NCBI GenBank assembly: GCA_036488725.1
Contig: DASXHD010000101.1
Span: 62,001-126,000, forward strand
Source: DASXHD01 sp036488725
GTDB taxonomy: Bacteria; Myxococcota_A; Polyangia; Polyangiales; Polyangiaceae
Reading direction: 5' to 3'
DNA: 64,000 bases
Below the pieces are notes generated by a model, which was given only the letters and a program-made list of their open reading frames with translations, was not told where the DNA came from and searched no databases. Positions 17,345 to 24,710 of the stretch are shown here, one piece after another. Numbering within the stretch: the stretch's first letter is position 1; each line of letters starts with the position of its first letter. A program made the position numbers and the translations under genes.

Positions 17345-18205
17345 TCAATCGCACCGCGCCAAAGTGAGCGGCCCGAGGTCCTTGGGCCGCGCGCCGAGCT
17401 CGCGCGTCTCGAGCGTCGGGACGTCGCACTCGACCAAGACGACCTGGTGGACGCGCCCATCGACGACCGCCGACTCAAGCCGCGTCGCGCGCCACGGGAT
17501 CCACGCCGGGCGACCGTCGTCGCAGACGACCGGCGCGTACGTCCGCCTGAATCGATAGAGCGCCTCCGCATTGGTGACGAAGACGCGCTCGACCGCGACC
17601 GTGCAGCGCGGCGCCAGCGCGGCGAGCGCCGCCGCGCGACGCGTTTGCTGGCCCTCGAGACCGGTCCATTTCACGCCGAGCGCCTCGTCGAGATCCTGCT
17701 CGACCCGCGCGAGATCTTCCGCGGCCCACGCCGGCGTCTCCGCCGTCGTCTCGACGACCCGGACGACCGCGCGCTCGCGAGCCTCGCCGTCTTTCAAGCT
17801 CATGGCGAAGCGCCGCCGTTGCTCTTCGAGCGACGCGAGTGGGACGAGCTCGCCGCCGATTTGGGCCGCGCGCGCTTCCGCGTCGCCGCGATCGCGAAAG
17901 AGCCCGGCGAACACTCCGATTCCGCGCACGCGTGGATCGGCGGCCGGGATGACGTCGAACGACTCGGCGAAAGGATACCCATCGCCCGCCGGCATGGCGC
18001 GCAGGGCTCGCTCGGCCGCGCGCGGATCGCTCGTGCGCATCGTGACCACGGCGAAGCGCGGCGCCTCGGTGCACGCGTCCTCGAGGTACGGGTCGAAGCC
18101 GCACGGGCCAGCGGGGAGGCGAGCCGCAAGCGGAGCGGGCGCGCGCACGGTCATCGTCGGCGCGTGCGCGCAAGCGGTGAGCACGACGAGCGCAGCCGTT
18201 CGCAT
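17345..18205 (-). CDS. lipoprotein of unknown function
   Basis: A 286-residue protein with a very short lipoprotein signal (MRTAALVVLTAC). The mature part has two disulphide-candidate regions (PCGFDPYLEDAC near the start, CDDGRP and ECDV near the end). A stretch near residues 70-110 (RAAERALRAMPAGDGYPFAESFDVI...GVFAGLFRDRGDAEARAAQIGGELVPL) looks like a SPOR-type repeat fold, which in other proteins binds denuded peptidoglycan, but the match is weak. It is convergent with the RND gene, 3 bases apart. Confidence 0.6.
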   Translation of the reverse strand: MRTAALVVLTACAHAPTMTVRAPAPLAARLPAGPCGFDPYLEDACTEAPRFAVVTMRTSDPRAAERALRAMPAGDGYPFAESFDVIPAADPRVRGIGVFAGLFRDRGDAEARAAQIGGELVPLASLEEQRRRFAMSLKDGEARERAVVRVVETTAETPAWAAEDLARVEQDLDEALGVKWTGLEGQQTRRAAALAALAPRCTVAVERVFVTNAEALYRFRRTYAPVVCDDGRPAWIPWRATRLESAVVDGRVHQVVLVECDVPTLETRELGARPKDLGPLTLARCD

Positions 18206-18240
18206 GCGTCGTTCTACGTGGCAGCGCGGTGCGAGGATCC

Positions 18241-18999
18241 CTACCGCCCGAGGACGACGCGCGGCATCGGCAAGACTTCGTAGCGCATGCCGATCGCGTG
18301 ACGAATCGCCGGGTCCTCCCGCGCGAGCTTCTCGATGGCGCCGTCGTCGTCGACGCTCACGATCGCGACGCCCCAGCCGCCGTTCGGGTCGGCGACCGGT
18401 CCGAAAGCGATGGCGGTCCCGCGATCGGCCTGACCGGTCCAATAACCGACGTGCTCGATCATCGCGCGCCGCTCGCTCTCGCTCATGTCGACGGCGAACG
18501 ACGCGCGCGGCGGAATGAGCCGCAGCAAAAAATGTTTCTTCGCGCTCTTCGCCGCCGCGCCGGCGAACGCGTCGAGCCCGAGCTGCCAACCGCCCTTCGA
18601 ATCGAACGAAGCGCGAAGCTCGCCCTCGCGCGCGCCGTACCGCTCGAGGTGCTTGTGCTCGAGCTCGACGCGCGTGCGCTTCTCGCCCTCCGCGACGAAG
18701 CGGATCTCGACCTCGGTCTCGAACGCCGCGTCGAACTTGAAGTCGGCGTCGAGCTGCCACGCGAGCACGACGCGGCCCGGCGGATCCCAGGCGAGCACGC
18801 GGCCCCAGTCGCACTCTTTGCCGTCGGCGCCGCGCTCGGCCCAACGCCCGCCGGCGCGCGGCTCGAGCACGATCGACTCGAGCGGCGCGTTGCCGATGTG
18901 ATGATCCGACGGCCACCAGAGAGCCATGCGGTCGGTGAAGACGCGAAAGGCGACGTCCTGCGACGCCGCGACCGAAATTGATTTTTTGACCGAGCTCAT
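18241..18999 (-). CDS. SRPBCC (AHSA1-like) protein with C-terminal YCII-like domain
   Basis: A 252-residue fusion. Residues 1-150 form an AHSA1-type START/SRPBCC domain (KSISVAASQDVAFRVFTDRMALWWP, then GGRWAERGADGKECDWGRVLAWDPPGRVVLAWQ), a ligand-binding helix-grip fold. Residues 165-252 resemble YCII/YciI-like ferredoxin-fold domains. The ATG at 18999 overlaps the TGA of the upstream ArsR gene, a pairing (ArsR plus AHSA1) that is common; the repressor probably controls both genes. The ligand is unknown. Confidence 0.83.
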   Translation of the reverse strand: MSSVKKSISVAASQDVAFRVFTDRMALWWPSDHHIGNAPLESIVLEPRAGGRWAERGADGKECDWGRVLAWDPPGRVVLAWQLDADFKFDAAFETEVEIRFVAEGEKRTRVELEHKHLERYGAREGELRASFDSKGGWQLGLDAFAGAAAKSAKKHFLLRLIPPRASFAVDMSESERRAMIEHVGYWTGQADRGTAIAFGPVADPNGGWGVAIVSVDDDGAIEKLAREDPAIRHAIGMRYEVLPMPRVVLGR

Positions 19000-19319
19000 G
19001 ACTTGTCTTTCTCCCGTTGGGCCGTCTCCGCCGCTTCTTTGAACGCGCCGAGCGCGCGGTCCCAGAAGCGGTCGAGCCATTTGCGAAGCGCCTCGAGGCC
19101 CGCCGCCTCGACCTCGTAGTAGTTCCGTGTCCCCTCGCTGCGCACGCGCACGAGGCGCGCTTCTCGGAGGACCTTGAGATGCTGCGAGACCGCCGGCCGG
19201 CTGACCGGCAGGCCGTCGGCGATCTCGGCGACCGAGCGCGGACCGCGCGCGAGTCGTTCGAAAATCGCGCGGCGCGTGGCGTCGCCGAGGGCGTCGAGCT
19301 GTAATTGGTTAGCGCTCAC
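18996..19319 (-). CDS. ArsR-family winged-helix regulator
   Basis: A 107-residue ArsR-type protein: LDALGDATRRAIFERLARGPRSVAEIA, recognition helix PVSRPAVSQHLKVLREA, and wing VRVRSEGTRNYYEV, ending in an AHSA1-partner style tail (LDRFWDRALGAFKEAAE). The start codon is GTG at 19319. No metal-binding cysteines. It is transcribed with the SRPBCC gene and away from the endonuclease V-like gene. Inverted repeats cover its promoter and start codon, which supports autoregulation. Confidence 0.88.
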   Translation of the reverse strand: MSANQLQLDALGDATRRAIFERLARGPRSVAEIADGLPVSRPAVSQHLKVLREARLVRVRSEGTRNYYEVEAAGLEALRKWLDRFWDRALGAFKEAAETAQREKDKS

Positions 19320-19354
19320 TTACCGTAAGCTAACACTTACTATTGCGGCGTCAA
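19308..19354 (-). promoter_or_regulatory. promoter and inverted-repeat operator of the ArsR-SRPBCC operon
   Basis: On the minus strand TTGACG (19354-19349) and TAGCTT (19332-19327) are 16 bases apart, and the GTG start at 19319 is only 7 bases after the -10, so the message is probably leaderless. Overlapping this are an inverted repeat GTTAGC (19308-19313) with GCTAAC (19329-19334), a tighter CTTAC-C-GTAAG (19319-19329), and a direct repeat ACTTAC at 19318 and 19335. These fit a repressor site for the encoded ArsR protein. Confidence 0.55.
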
Positions 19355-19374
19355 GTCCGGAGTATGCTCCAAGC

Positions 19375-19866
19375 GTGATCGTCGCATTCGACGTGCACTA
19401 CGGCGAGCGCTCGGCGCGCGTGGGATGCGTCGGGTTTCACGCATGGGACGAAGCCGCGCCCGCGTTCGAGCGCGCCGTCGCGGTGCCCGGCGCGCCGGCG
19501 CCTTACGAGCCGGGCAACTTCTACTTGCGCGAGCTGCCCGCGCTGCTCGCCGCGGTTCGCGCGCTCCCCGAGCGCCCGGCCGTGATCGTGGTGGACGCGT
19601 ACGTCTCGCTCGGGGCACGGCCCGGGCTCGGCGGCCACCTCTTCGAAGCGCTCGATCGCGCCGTCCCCGTGATCGGCGTGGCGAAGAGCGAATTCCACGG
19701 CTCGTCCGCCGCGCGCGTCGTCCGCGGCGCGAGCAAGAAACCGCTCTTCGTGAGTGCGGCCGGCATCCCGCAGGATATCGCCGCAGCGCACGTCCGCGCG
19801 ATGCACGGCGCGCATCGCGTCCCGACCCTCCTCGCGCGCGCCGATCGCCTCGCGCGCGGCGCCTGA
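19375..19866 (+). CDS. nfi: endonuclease V-like protein (short form)
   Basis: A 163-residue protein matching the endonuclease V fold: strand with Asp 6 (VAFDVHYG), NFYLRELPALL with Glu 53, VIVVDAYVSLG with Asp 74, then VPVIGVAKSEFHG and a C-terminal HRVPTLLARADRLA. D6/E53/D74 correspond to the D35/E89/D110 metal-binding triad of E. coli Nfi, which nicks DNA or RNA 3' to inosine. It is about 60 residues shorter than usual, mainly at the N-terminus. The GTG at 19375 was chosen since it begins the first core strand; upstream in-frame sequence is antisense to arsR. Confidence 0.78.
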   Translation: MIVAFDVHYGERSARVGCVGFHAWDEAAPAFERAVAVPGAPAPYEPGNFYLRELPALLAAVRALPERPAVIVVDAYVSLGARPGLGGHLFEALDRAVPVIGVAKSEFHGSSAARVVRGASKKPLFVSAAGIPQDIAAAHVRAMHGAHRVPTLLARADRLARGA

Positions 19867-20301
19867 CTATTTCGCGAGCGCCGCGAGCCCGCGCCGAACC
19901 GCGCCGGCGTCCGCGATGCCGCGTTCGAGGCGCGTGTGCTCGCGCCGCCAAATCGGAACGGCCTTCGCGAGGAGAGCGTGCCCTTTGGCCGTGAGCACGA
20001 TGCGTCGCGTGCGAGCGTCGGTCGCATCCGCCTTCACCGCGACGAGCCCGCGCCGGACGAGCGGCTTGAGCGCCGCCGTCAACGTCGTCCGATCCGCCGC
20101 CAAGAGCTCGGCCACCTCGCCGAGCATCGGCGGCGCTGCGCGGTTCAGCGCGTTCAAGAGCGAGAACTGTTCGTTGGTCACCCCGACCGCGCGGAACGCC
20201 GCATCGAAACGCCGCCCGAGCGCGCGCGCCGCCCGCTGCGCAGCGAAGCACAAGCAAGTGTCCTTCACCGAAAGAGTCGTTTCGCGCGCGGCGCGTGGCA
20301 T
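19867..20301 (-). CDS. MarR-family transcriptional regulator
   Basis: A 144-residue MarR-type repressor: dimerisation helix with CLCFAAQRAARALGRRFDAAF, GVTNEQFSLLNALNRAAPPMLGEVAELLAADRTTLTAALKPLVRRGLV (winged helix) and the DARTRRIVLTAKG wing. A Cys pair near the N-terminus (TCLCF) is notable, since some MarR proteins sense oxidants or electrophiles by cysteine; the role here is inference. It is divergent from the VOC gene across a 26-base gap filled by a perfect palindrome, its probable operator. Confidence 0.88.
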   Translation of the reverse strand: MPRAARETTLSVKDTCLCFAAQRAARALGRRFDAAFRAVGVTNEQFSLLNALNRAAPPMLGEVAELLAADRTTLTAALKPLVRRGLVAVKADATDARTRRIVLTAKGHALLAKAVPIWRREHTRLERGIADAGAVRRGLAALAK

Positions 20302-20309
20302 GGCGACAA

Positions 20310-20329
20310 ATAGGTTGACATCAACCTAT
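20310..20329 (+). promoter_or_regulatory. perfect 9-2-9 palindrome, probable MarR operator
   Basis: ATAGGTTGA, CA, TCAACCTAT forms a perfect 20-base palindrome between the divergent MarR and VOC genes. Size and position are those of a MarR-family binding site. It contains a consensus -35 box TTGACA (20315-20320) pointing to the VOC gene; no good -10 follows at 17 bases (CAATTC). A bound repressor would silence both directions. Confidence 0.7.
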
Positions 20330-20351
20330 GATCCGCGCAATTCCATTGCGC

Positions 20352-21116
20352 ATGCAGGGCAACTTCTTTTGGTACGACCTCATGACCACCGACACCGTGG
20401 CCGCCGCGAAGTTCTATGGCGCCGTCGTCGGCTGGGGAACGAAGGACTCGGGCAGCAACGATTACACGCTCTTCACGATCGACGGCGCCGGCCTCCTCGG
20501 CCTCATGCCGATGCCGAAAGAAATGTCCGACGCAGGCGCGAAGCCTTGCTGGCTCGGCTACGTCCGGGTCGACGACGTCGACGCCGCCGCCGCGCGGATC
20601 GAAAAGCTCGGCGGCAAAATGATGCGCCCGCCGACGCTCGTGCCGGACATCATCCGCTTTTGCCCGGTCACCGATCCGCACGGCGCCGGCTTCATGATCG
20701 CGAAGCCGATGCCCGGCGGCGCGCTCCCGAAGCTCCCGCCCCATCACGTCGGCACGGTCGGCTGGCGCGAGCTCTACGCCGGCGATGGCGCCAAGGCGTT
20801 CGCCTTCTACTCCGAGGCGTTCGGCTGGACGCGCGGCGACACGGTCGACATGGGCCCGATGGGCATCTACCAACTCTTCAAGACCCCCGGTGACGGTGAC
20901 GTCGTCGGCGGCATCATGACGAAGCCGCCGCACGCGCCGATGGCCTACTGGAGCTACTACTTCAACGTCGAAGCGCTCGACGCGGCCGCCAAGCGCGTCG
21001 CCGACCACGGCGGAAAAATCCTCCACGGCCCCGTGGAGGTCCCGGGCGGCTCCTGGATCGTGCAGTGTGCCGACCCCCAAGGCGCCATCTTCGCCCTCAT
21101 CGCCCCGAAGAGGTAA
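20352..21116 (+). CDS. two-domain VOC (glyoxalase/dioxygenase-fold) protein
   Basis: A 254-residue protein of two VOC modules (about 1-120 and 130-254), beginning GNFFWYDLMTTDTVAAAKFYGAVVGW and repeating as TVGWRELYAGDGAKAFAFYSEAFGW. The fold is shared by glyoxalase I, extradiol dioxygenases and antibiotic-binding proteins; no specific metal triad can be assigned with confidence. I prefer the ATG at 20352 to the one at 20328, because the earlier one lies inside the palindrome and before any transcript start from the TTGACA box. The divergent MarR gene probably regulates it. Confidence 0.85.
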   Translation: MQGNFFWYDLMTTDTVAAAKFYGAVVGWGTKDSGSNDYTLFTIDGAGLLGLMPMPKEMSDAGAKPCWLGYVRVDDVDAAAARIEKLGGKMMRPPTLVPDIIRFCPVTDPHGAGFMIAKPMPGGALPKLPPHHVGTVGWRELYAGDGAKAFAFYSEAFGWTRGDTVDMGPMGIYQLFKTPGDGDVVGGIMTKPPHAPMAYWSYYFNVEALDAAAKRVADHGGKILHGPVEVPGGSWIVQCADPQGAIFALIAPKR

Positions 21117-21264
21117 CGGCCCGGCCGGCCCCGGCCGGCCCCAACCTGGCCCGGCCACCCCCTCGAGACTGCCTTGCGTTCGGATCCGAACGCGAGGCCC
21201 CCCAAAAACGCATGGATGGTGGGAATGGCATGCGGGGTGCCTTGCGGGGAGGCGGAGGTGGGGT
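21117..21264 (+). other. intergenic region with CCGGCC repeats and an 18-base palindrome
   Basis: After the VOC gene come two near-identical CCGGCCGGCC units (21121-21140) that could fold as a hairpin, with no T-tract after them. A perfect palindrome GCGTTCG-GATC-CGAACGC occupies 21176-21193. GGAGG at 21254-21258 is a good ribosome site for the GTG at 21265. The palindrome may be an operator or a hairpin terminator. Confidence 0.45.
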
Positions 21265-21798
21265 GTGGATCAAGTTTTCTTTTCGTTGAAGCGGGCGCAT
21301 CACGCGAGTTTGAAGTTCATGCGGCCGCTGCTCGCCGACTTCGGGCTCACGCCGGCGCGGTTCGACTTCCTCGCGGCGGTCGAGATCGATTGCACCCAGT
21401 CCGGCGTGCAACGCTCGTTGGGGCTGGCGCGCTCGACGGTTTGCGAGATGGTCGCTCGCCTCGAGGAGCTCGGGTTCGTCTGGCGCATGAAGTTTCGACG
21501 CACCCTGATGATCTTCGTGACCAAGAAGGCCAAGGCGTTTTTCCAGCGCGCGCGCGAGGCGCTCGTCAACAGCGGCTTCGTGCCGACGACCGTCGATGAC
21601 CTCGTCACCTTCGACGACGTCGAGCGCGACACCTTCGTGGGACGCAACGCCGTCGAGGAGATTTGCGGAATGATTCGCTGCGCGTTCGGCGATCGCGCGC
21701 GCGGCGAGCTCTACTTGTGGCACCCCGACGAGTACCTCGACGCGCTCGAGTACGGACCGTTCGTCTTCAGCACCAACGAATGCGCACCCGATACGTAA
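21265..21798 (+). CDS. MarR-like winged-helix protein
   Basis: A 177-residue protein with a MarR-like DNA-binding region: SLKFMRPLLADFGLTPARFDFLAAVE, then a helix-turn-helix (QRSLGLARSTVCEMVARLEELGFVWR) and a basic wing (MKFRRTLMIFVTKKAKAFF). The C-terminal 70 residues (from VDDLVTFDDVERDTF) are not typical of MarR and may sense a ligand or partner. The GTG at 21265 follows a strong GGAGG with 6-base spacing; there is no better ATG. Its 3' end overlaps the convergent DUF4139 gene by 32 bases. Confidence 0.72.
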   Translation: MDQVFFSLKRAHHASLKFMRPLLADFGLTPARFDFLAAVEIDCTQSGVQRSLGLARSTVCEMVARLEELGFVWRMKFRRTLMIFVTKKAKAFFQRAREALVNSGFVPTTVDDLVTFDDVERDTFVGRNAVEEICGMIRCAFGDRARGELYLWHPDEYLDALEYGPFVFSTNECAPDT

Positions 21799-23194
21799 TC
21801 TTCACCGTGCCGCGCGCTGGGATGCGCGGCGTGAACGTGAAGGTGCTGCTGTCCTTTTTCACGTGCGGCATGCTCTCTTGCGTGATTTCCCAGTCGCCGC
21901 CGACCGGCTCGTAGTCTTCGACCTCGACCGGCGTGTCCTTGTGGTTGCGCAGCGAGATTTCCCACGCGCTCTCCGAGACGCACGTGCCGAGCGATTTCCA
22001 CTCCATTTGCTTGCGGTCGCCGACCACGTCGAACGCTTCGCCCATCTTCACGCGGACTTTTTCGTCGCGCGGCGTGTGATCGATGTTGTCCTCGCCGATG
22101 AACTGCTTCGCGCCGCTCTTGTCGGCTTTGTAGACGCGCACCGTGCCTTTCGGCAGCGGCATGCCCATGTGGTTCGCTTCGTTATTTTGGATGTCGAGGT
22201 AGACGCCGACTTTTTGGTTCGTGACGACTTGCCCGTAGTTGCCGCGGAAGTAGTAGGCGGCACCGAAGAAGATGAGCTTCTTCTGGATGTGGATGTCGTG
22301 CGCTTCGAGCAGCGTGACTTGCTTCTGCTCGGCGTTGAGGAGATTCGTCGGACGCTCGAGCGTGTAGAGGTGGTACTCGAAGAAGCTCTCTTCGCGGAAT
22401 CCGGCGCCGCCCGTCGCCGCCGCGGTCGCCGCGGGCATGTCGCCGCGACGTTGATAGGCGTTGACGCGTTGCACGTCGCCCGCGACGAGCTTCAGCTTGG
22501 CGTTCGCGTAGCTCGTGCCGGTCGTGTTGTTGAGCGTCACCCAGCCGACCAAGTCGCCGGCGGTGTCCGCGTCGTTGATGACGAGAACGTAGTCGGCCGA
22601 CCAGCCGAGGTTTTGCGTGAGATACGTGACCTCGACTTTTTGGCGCCCGCTCCCGTCGACGAGCCAGACGAGCGTCGGCTGCGCGATGAGGTTGTCGGGA
22701 ATCGACGGAAACGCGATACGCCCCGGGAAATCGTAGGTGATCTCTCCGTTGATGCGCATCACGGTGCCTTGCGCGACCGACAGCACCTCGGCGTCGTAGA
22801 CGTCGTCGCGGCCGGTGTGCTCGTTCCAGCGGTAAATTTTTACCTTTTTACCAACGTACTTTTCGAGCAGCTTCTGCGGCGAGAGCAAATCGTAGCGGTA
22901 GTTTTGCTCGAGCACGTGGAGCTGGCCGCCGAGCGACTTGATGGCGACGGTTTGCGCCTCGATGTTTTGGCTCACGTCGGCGAACTCGAGCTCGGTGCGG
23001 CCCGCGGGCATGTCGATGTCGCGGACTTCGCGCACGAGGCCGAAGTTCTGGTTGTAGACGGTGATGCCGACCTCGGAGCGCTGCGCGCTCGTCGACTTCG
23101 CCCGCGCGACGCGCGGCTGCGCCTGCTGCGCGAGGAGCGGCGCCGAGAGCGCAATGAGCGAGGCCGCGGCCAAAGCGAACTTACGTTTCATCAT
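21767..23194 (-). CDS. DUF4139 exported protein, copy A
   Basis: A 475-residue exported protein with a Sec signal (KRKFALAAASLIALSAPLLAQ), then a DUF4139-type all-beta region: VGITVYNQNFGLVREVRDIDMPAGRTELEF near the N-terminus and LGWSADYVLVIND in the middle. It ends in RVRIRWC with Cys as the last residue. It is closely related, over its whole length, to the protein encoded immediately upstream, so the two are a tandem duplication. The ATG overlaps the previous TGA (TGATG), implying coupled translation. DUF4139 proteins are predicted surface or periplasmic proteins of unknown function. Confidence 0.85.
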   Translation of the reverse strand: MMKRKFALAAASLIALSAPLLAQQAQPRVARAKSTSAQRSEVGITVYNQNFGLVREVRDIDMPAGRTELEFADVSQNIEAQTVAIKSLGGQLHVLEQNYRYDLLSPQKLLEKYVGKKVKIYRWNEHTGRDDVYDAEVLSVAQGTVMRINGEITYDFPGRIAFPSIPDNLIAQPTLVWLVDGSGRQKVEVTYLTQNLGWSADYVLVINDADTAGDLVGWVTLNNTTGTSYANAKLKLVAGDVQRVNAYQRRGDMPAATAAATGGAGFREESFFEYHLYTLERPTNLLNAEQKQVTLLEAHDIHIQKKLIFFGAAYYFRGNYGQVVTNQKVGVYLDIQNNEANHMGMPLPKGTVRVYKADKSGAKQFIGEDNIDHTPRDEKVRVKMGEAFDVVGDRKQMEWKSLGTCVSESAWEISLRNHKDTPVEVEDYEPVGGDWEITQESMPHVKKDSSTFTFTPRIPARGTVKITYRVRIRWC

Positions 23195-24651
23195 CAGCAC
23201 CACCTCACTCGAACCCGGTACGTGATCTTCGTCTCGCCGCGCGCGCCCACGTTCGCGCGGAACGTGAAGGTGTGCGCGTCTTTCTTTTGATAGGGAATCG
23301 ACGAGCCGAGGATTTCCCAGTCACCCTCGATGGGCTCGTAAACGAGCACTTCGTCGGCCGTGTCTTTGTGATTGCGGAGCGCGATCTCCCAAGTCGTCTC
23401 GTCGACGCAGCTCGAAATTTGTTTGAAGTCGGTCTGCGTGCGGTCGCCGACGACGTCGAAGCTGTCGCCCATCTTCACGCGGAGTTGTTCGTCGCGCGGC
23501 GTGTGGTCGATCGCGTCCTCGCCGATGAACTGCGCCGCGCCGCTCTTGTCCGCCTTGTAGACGCGGATCGTCCCCTTCGGCAGCGGGATGCCGAGGTGAT
23601 TCTTCTCCTCGTTTTGAATCTCGAGGTAGACGCCAACTTTTTGGTTCGAGACGACCTGACCGTAGCTGCCGCGGTAGTAGTACGAAGCGCCGTAAAAAAT
23701 GAGCTGCCGGTGCACCTGCACGCCGTGGCCCTCGAGGAGCGTCACTTGTTTTTGCTCGTTCGAGAGGAGCGTCGTCGGGCGGTCGAGCGTGTAGAGGTGG
23801 TACTCGAAGAAGCTCTCTTCTTTGAATTGCTGCCGCTCTTCGGCGACGCCGTCGCGGTCGTCCTCCGACTCGTCCTTCTCCAGCCTCTCGCGGACGCGCT
23901 GCACGTTGCCGGCGACCAGCTTGAGGCGCGCGTTTTCGTACGACGTCGACGTCTCGTTCTTCAGCGTCACCCAGCCGTGGAGGTCCGCGCTCGACATGCC
24001 GCCCGCCGCTTCTTCGCCGATGGTGAGCACGTAATCAGCCGCCCACCCGAAGCCTTGCGAGAGATACGTCACTTCGAGCGGCTGTTTGGGCGCGTCGCTG
24101 TCGAGGAGCCAGACGAGCGTCGGCTGCGCGATCAAATTGTCGGGCACCTCGGGAAACGAAAAGCGCGCCGGGAACCCGTACGTCACTTCGTTTCCGACGC
24201 GCAGCACCGGCTGGTTGTCGTTCACCGAGAGCACTTCGGCGTCGACGGCTTCGTCTTTGCCGGTCGTCTTGTTCCACCGATAGAGGCGGATCTTCTTGCC
24301 CTCGTATTTTTTGAGCAGGCTCTGCGGCGAGAGGAGATCGTAGCGGTAGTTCTGCTCGAGGATCGAAATCGGGTTGCCCTTCGCGAGCGACTTCACGTGG
24401 ACCGTGTCGGCCTCGATTTGCGACGACACGTCGCGAAACTCGAGCGACACGCGGCCGGTCCCGAGGTCGACGTCGCGGACTTCGCGCACGAGGCCGAAGC
24501 CGTCGTTGTAGACGGTGACCGAAACCGATTTGCGCGTGTCCGAGCGCGAGATGCGCGAGCTCGTGGGCCCCGCGTTTTTTGCGGCAGGTCCCCCGCACGC
24601 GGCGAGCGCGAGCACGCCCGCGAAGCAGATCGATTCGAAGCGTGCGCGCAT
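23194..24651 (-). CDS. DUF4139 lipoprotein, copy B
   Basis: A 485-residue paralogue of the downstream gene, but with a lipoprotein signal (ICFAGVLALAAC) instead of a free Sec signal. Shared blocks include VTVYNDGFGLVREVRDVDL, LEQNYRYDLLSPQ, FPDNLIAQPTLVWL-like and EESFFEYHLYTL, with VGVYLEIQNEEKNHLGIPLPKGTIRVYKADKSGA near residue 330. It too ends with Cys (RVRVRWC). One copy is therefore membrane-anchored and the other secreted or periplasmic, from one message. Function unknown. Confidence 0.85.
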   Translation of the reverse strand: MRARFESICFAGVLALAACGGPAAKNAGPTSSRISRSDTRKSVSVTVYNDGFGLVREVRDVDLGTGRVSLEFRDVSSQIEADTVHVKSLAKGNPISILEQNYRYDLLSPQSLLKKYEGKKIRLYRWNKTTGKDEAVDAEVLSVNDNQPVLRVGNEVTYGFPARFSFPEVPDNLIAQPTLVWLLDSDAPKQPLEVTYLSQGFGWAADYVLTIGEEAAGGMSSADLHGWVTLKNETSTSYENARLKLVAGNVQRVRERLEKDESEDDRDGVAEERQQFKEESFFEYHLYTLDRPTTLLSNEQKQVTLLEGHGVQVHRQLIFYGASYYYRGSYGQVVSNQKVGVYLEIQNEEKNHLGIPLPKGTIRVYKADKSGAAQFIGEDAIDHTPRDEQLRVKMGDSFDVVGDRTQTDFKQISSCVDETTWEIALRNHKDTADEVLVYEPIEGDWEILGSSIPYQKKDAHTFTFRANVGARGETKITYRVRVRWC

Positions 24652-24710
24652 GCGGCGTCGAAGCTATCCGACGCGCGACCCTGTCGAAAGTTCTATCGGC
24701 CCCAAATTTT

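Noticed and set aside
21121..21140. CCGGCC tandem repeats as a CRISPR or recombination site
   Set aside because: Only two 10-base units, no spacers, and simple GC repeats are common in such DNA.
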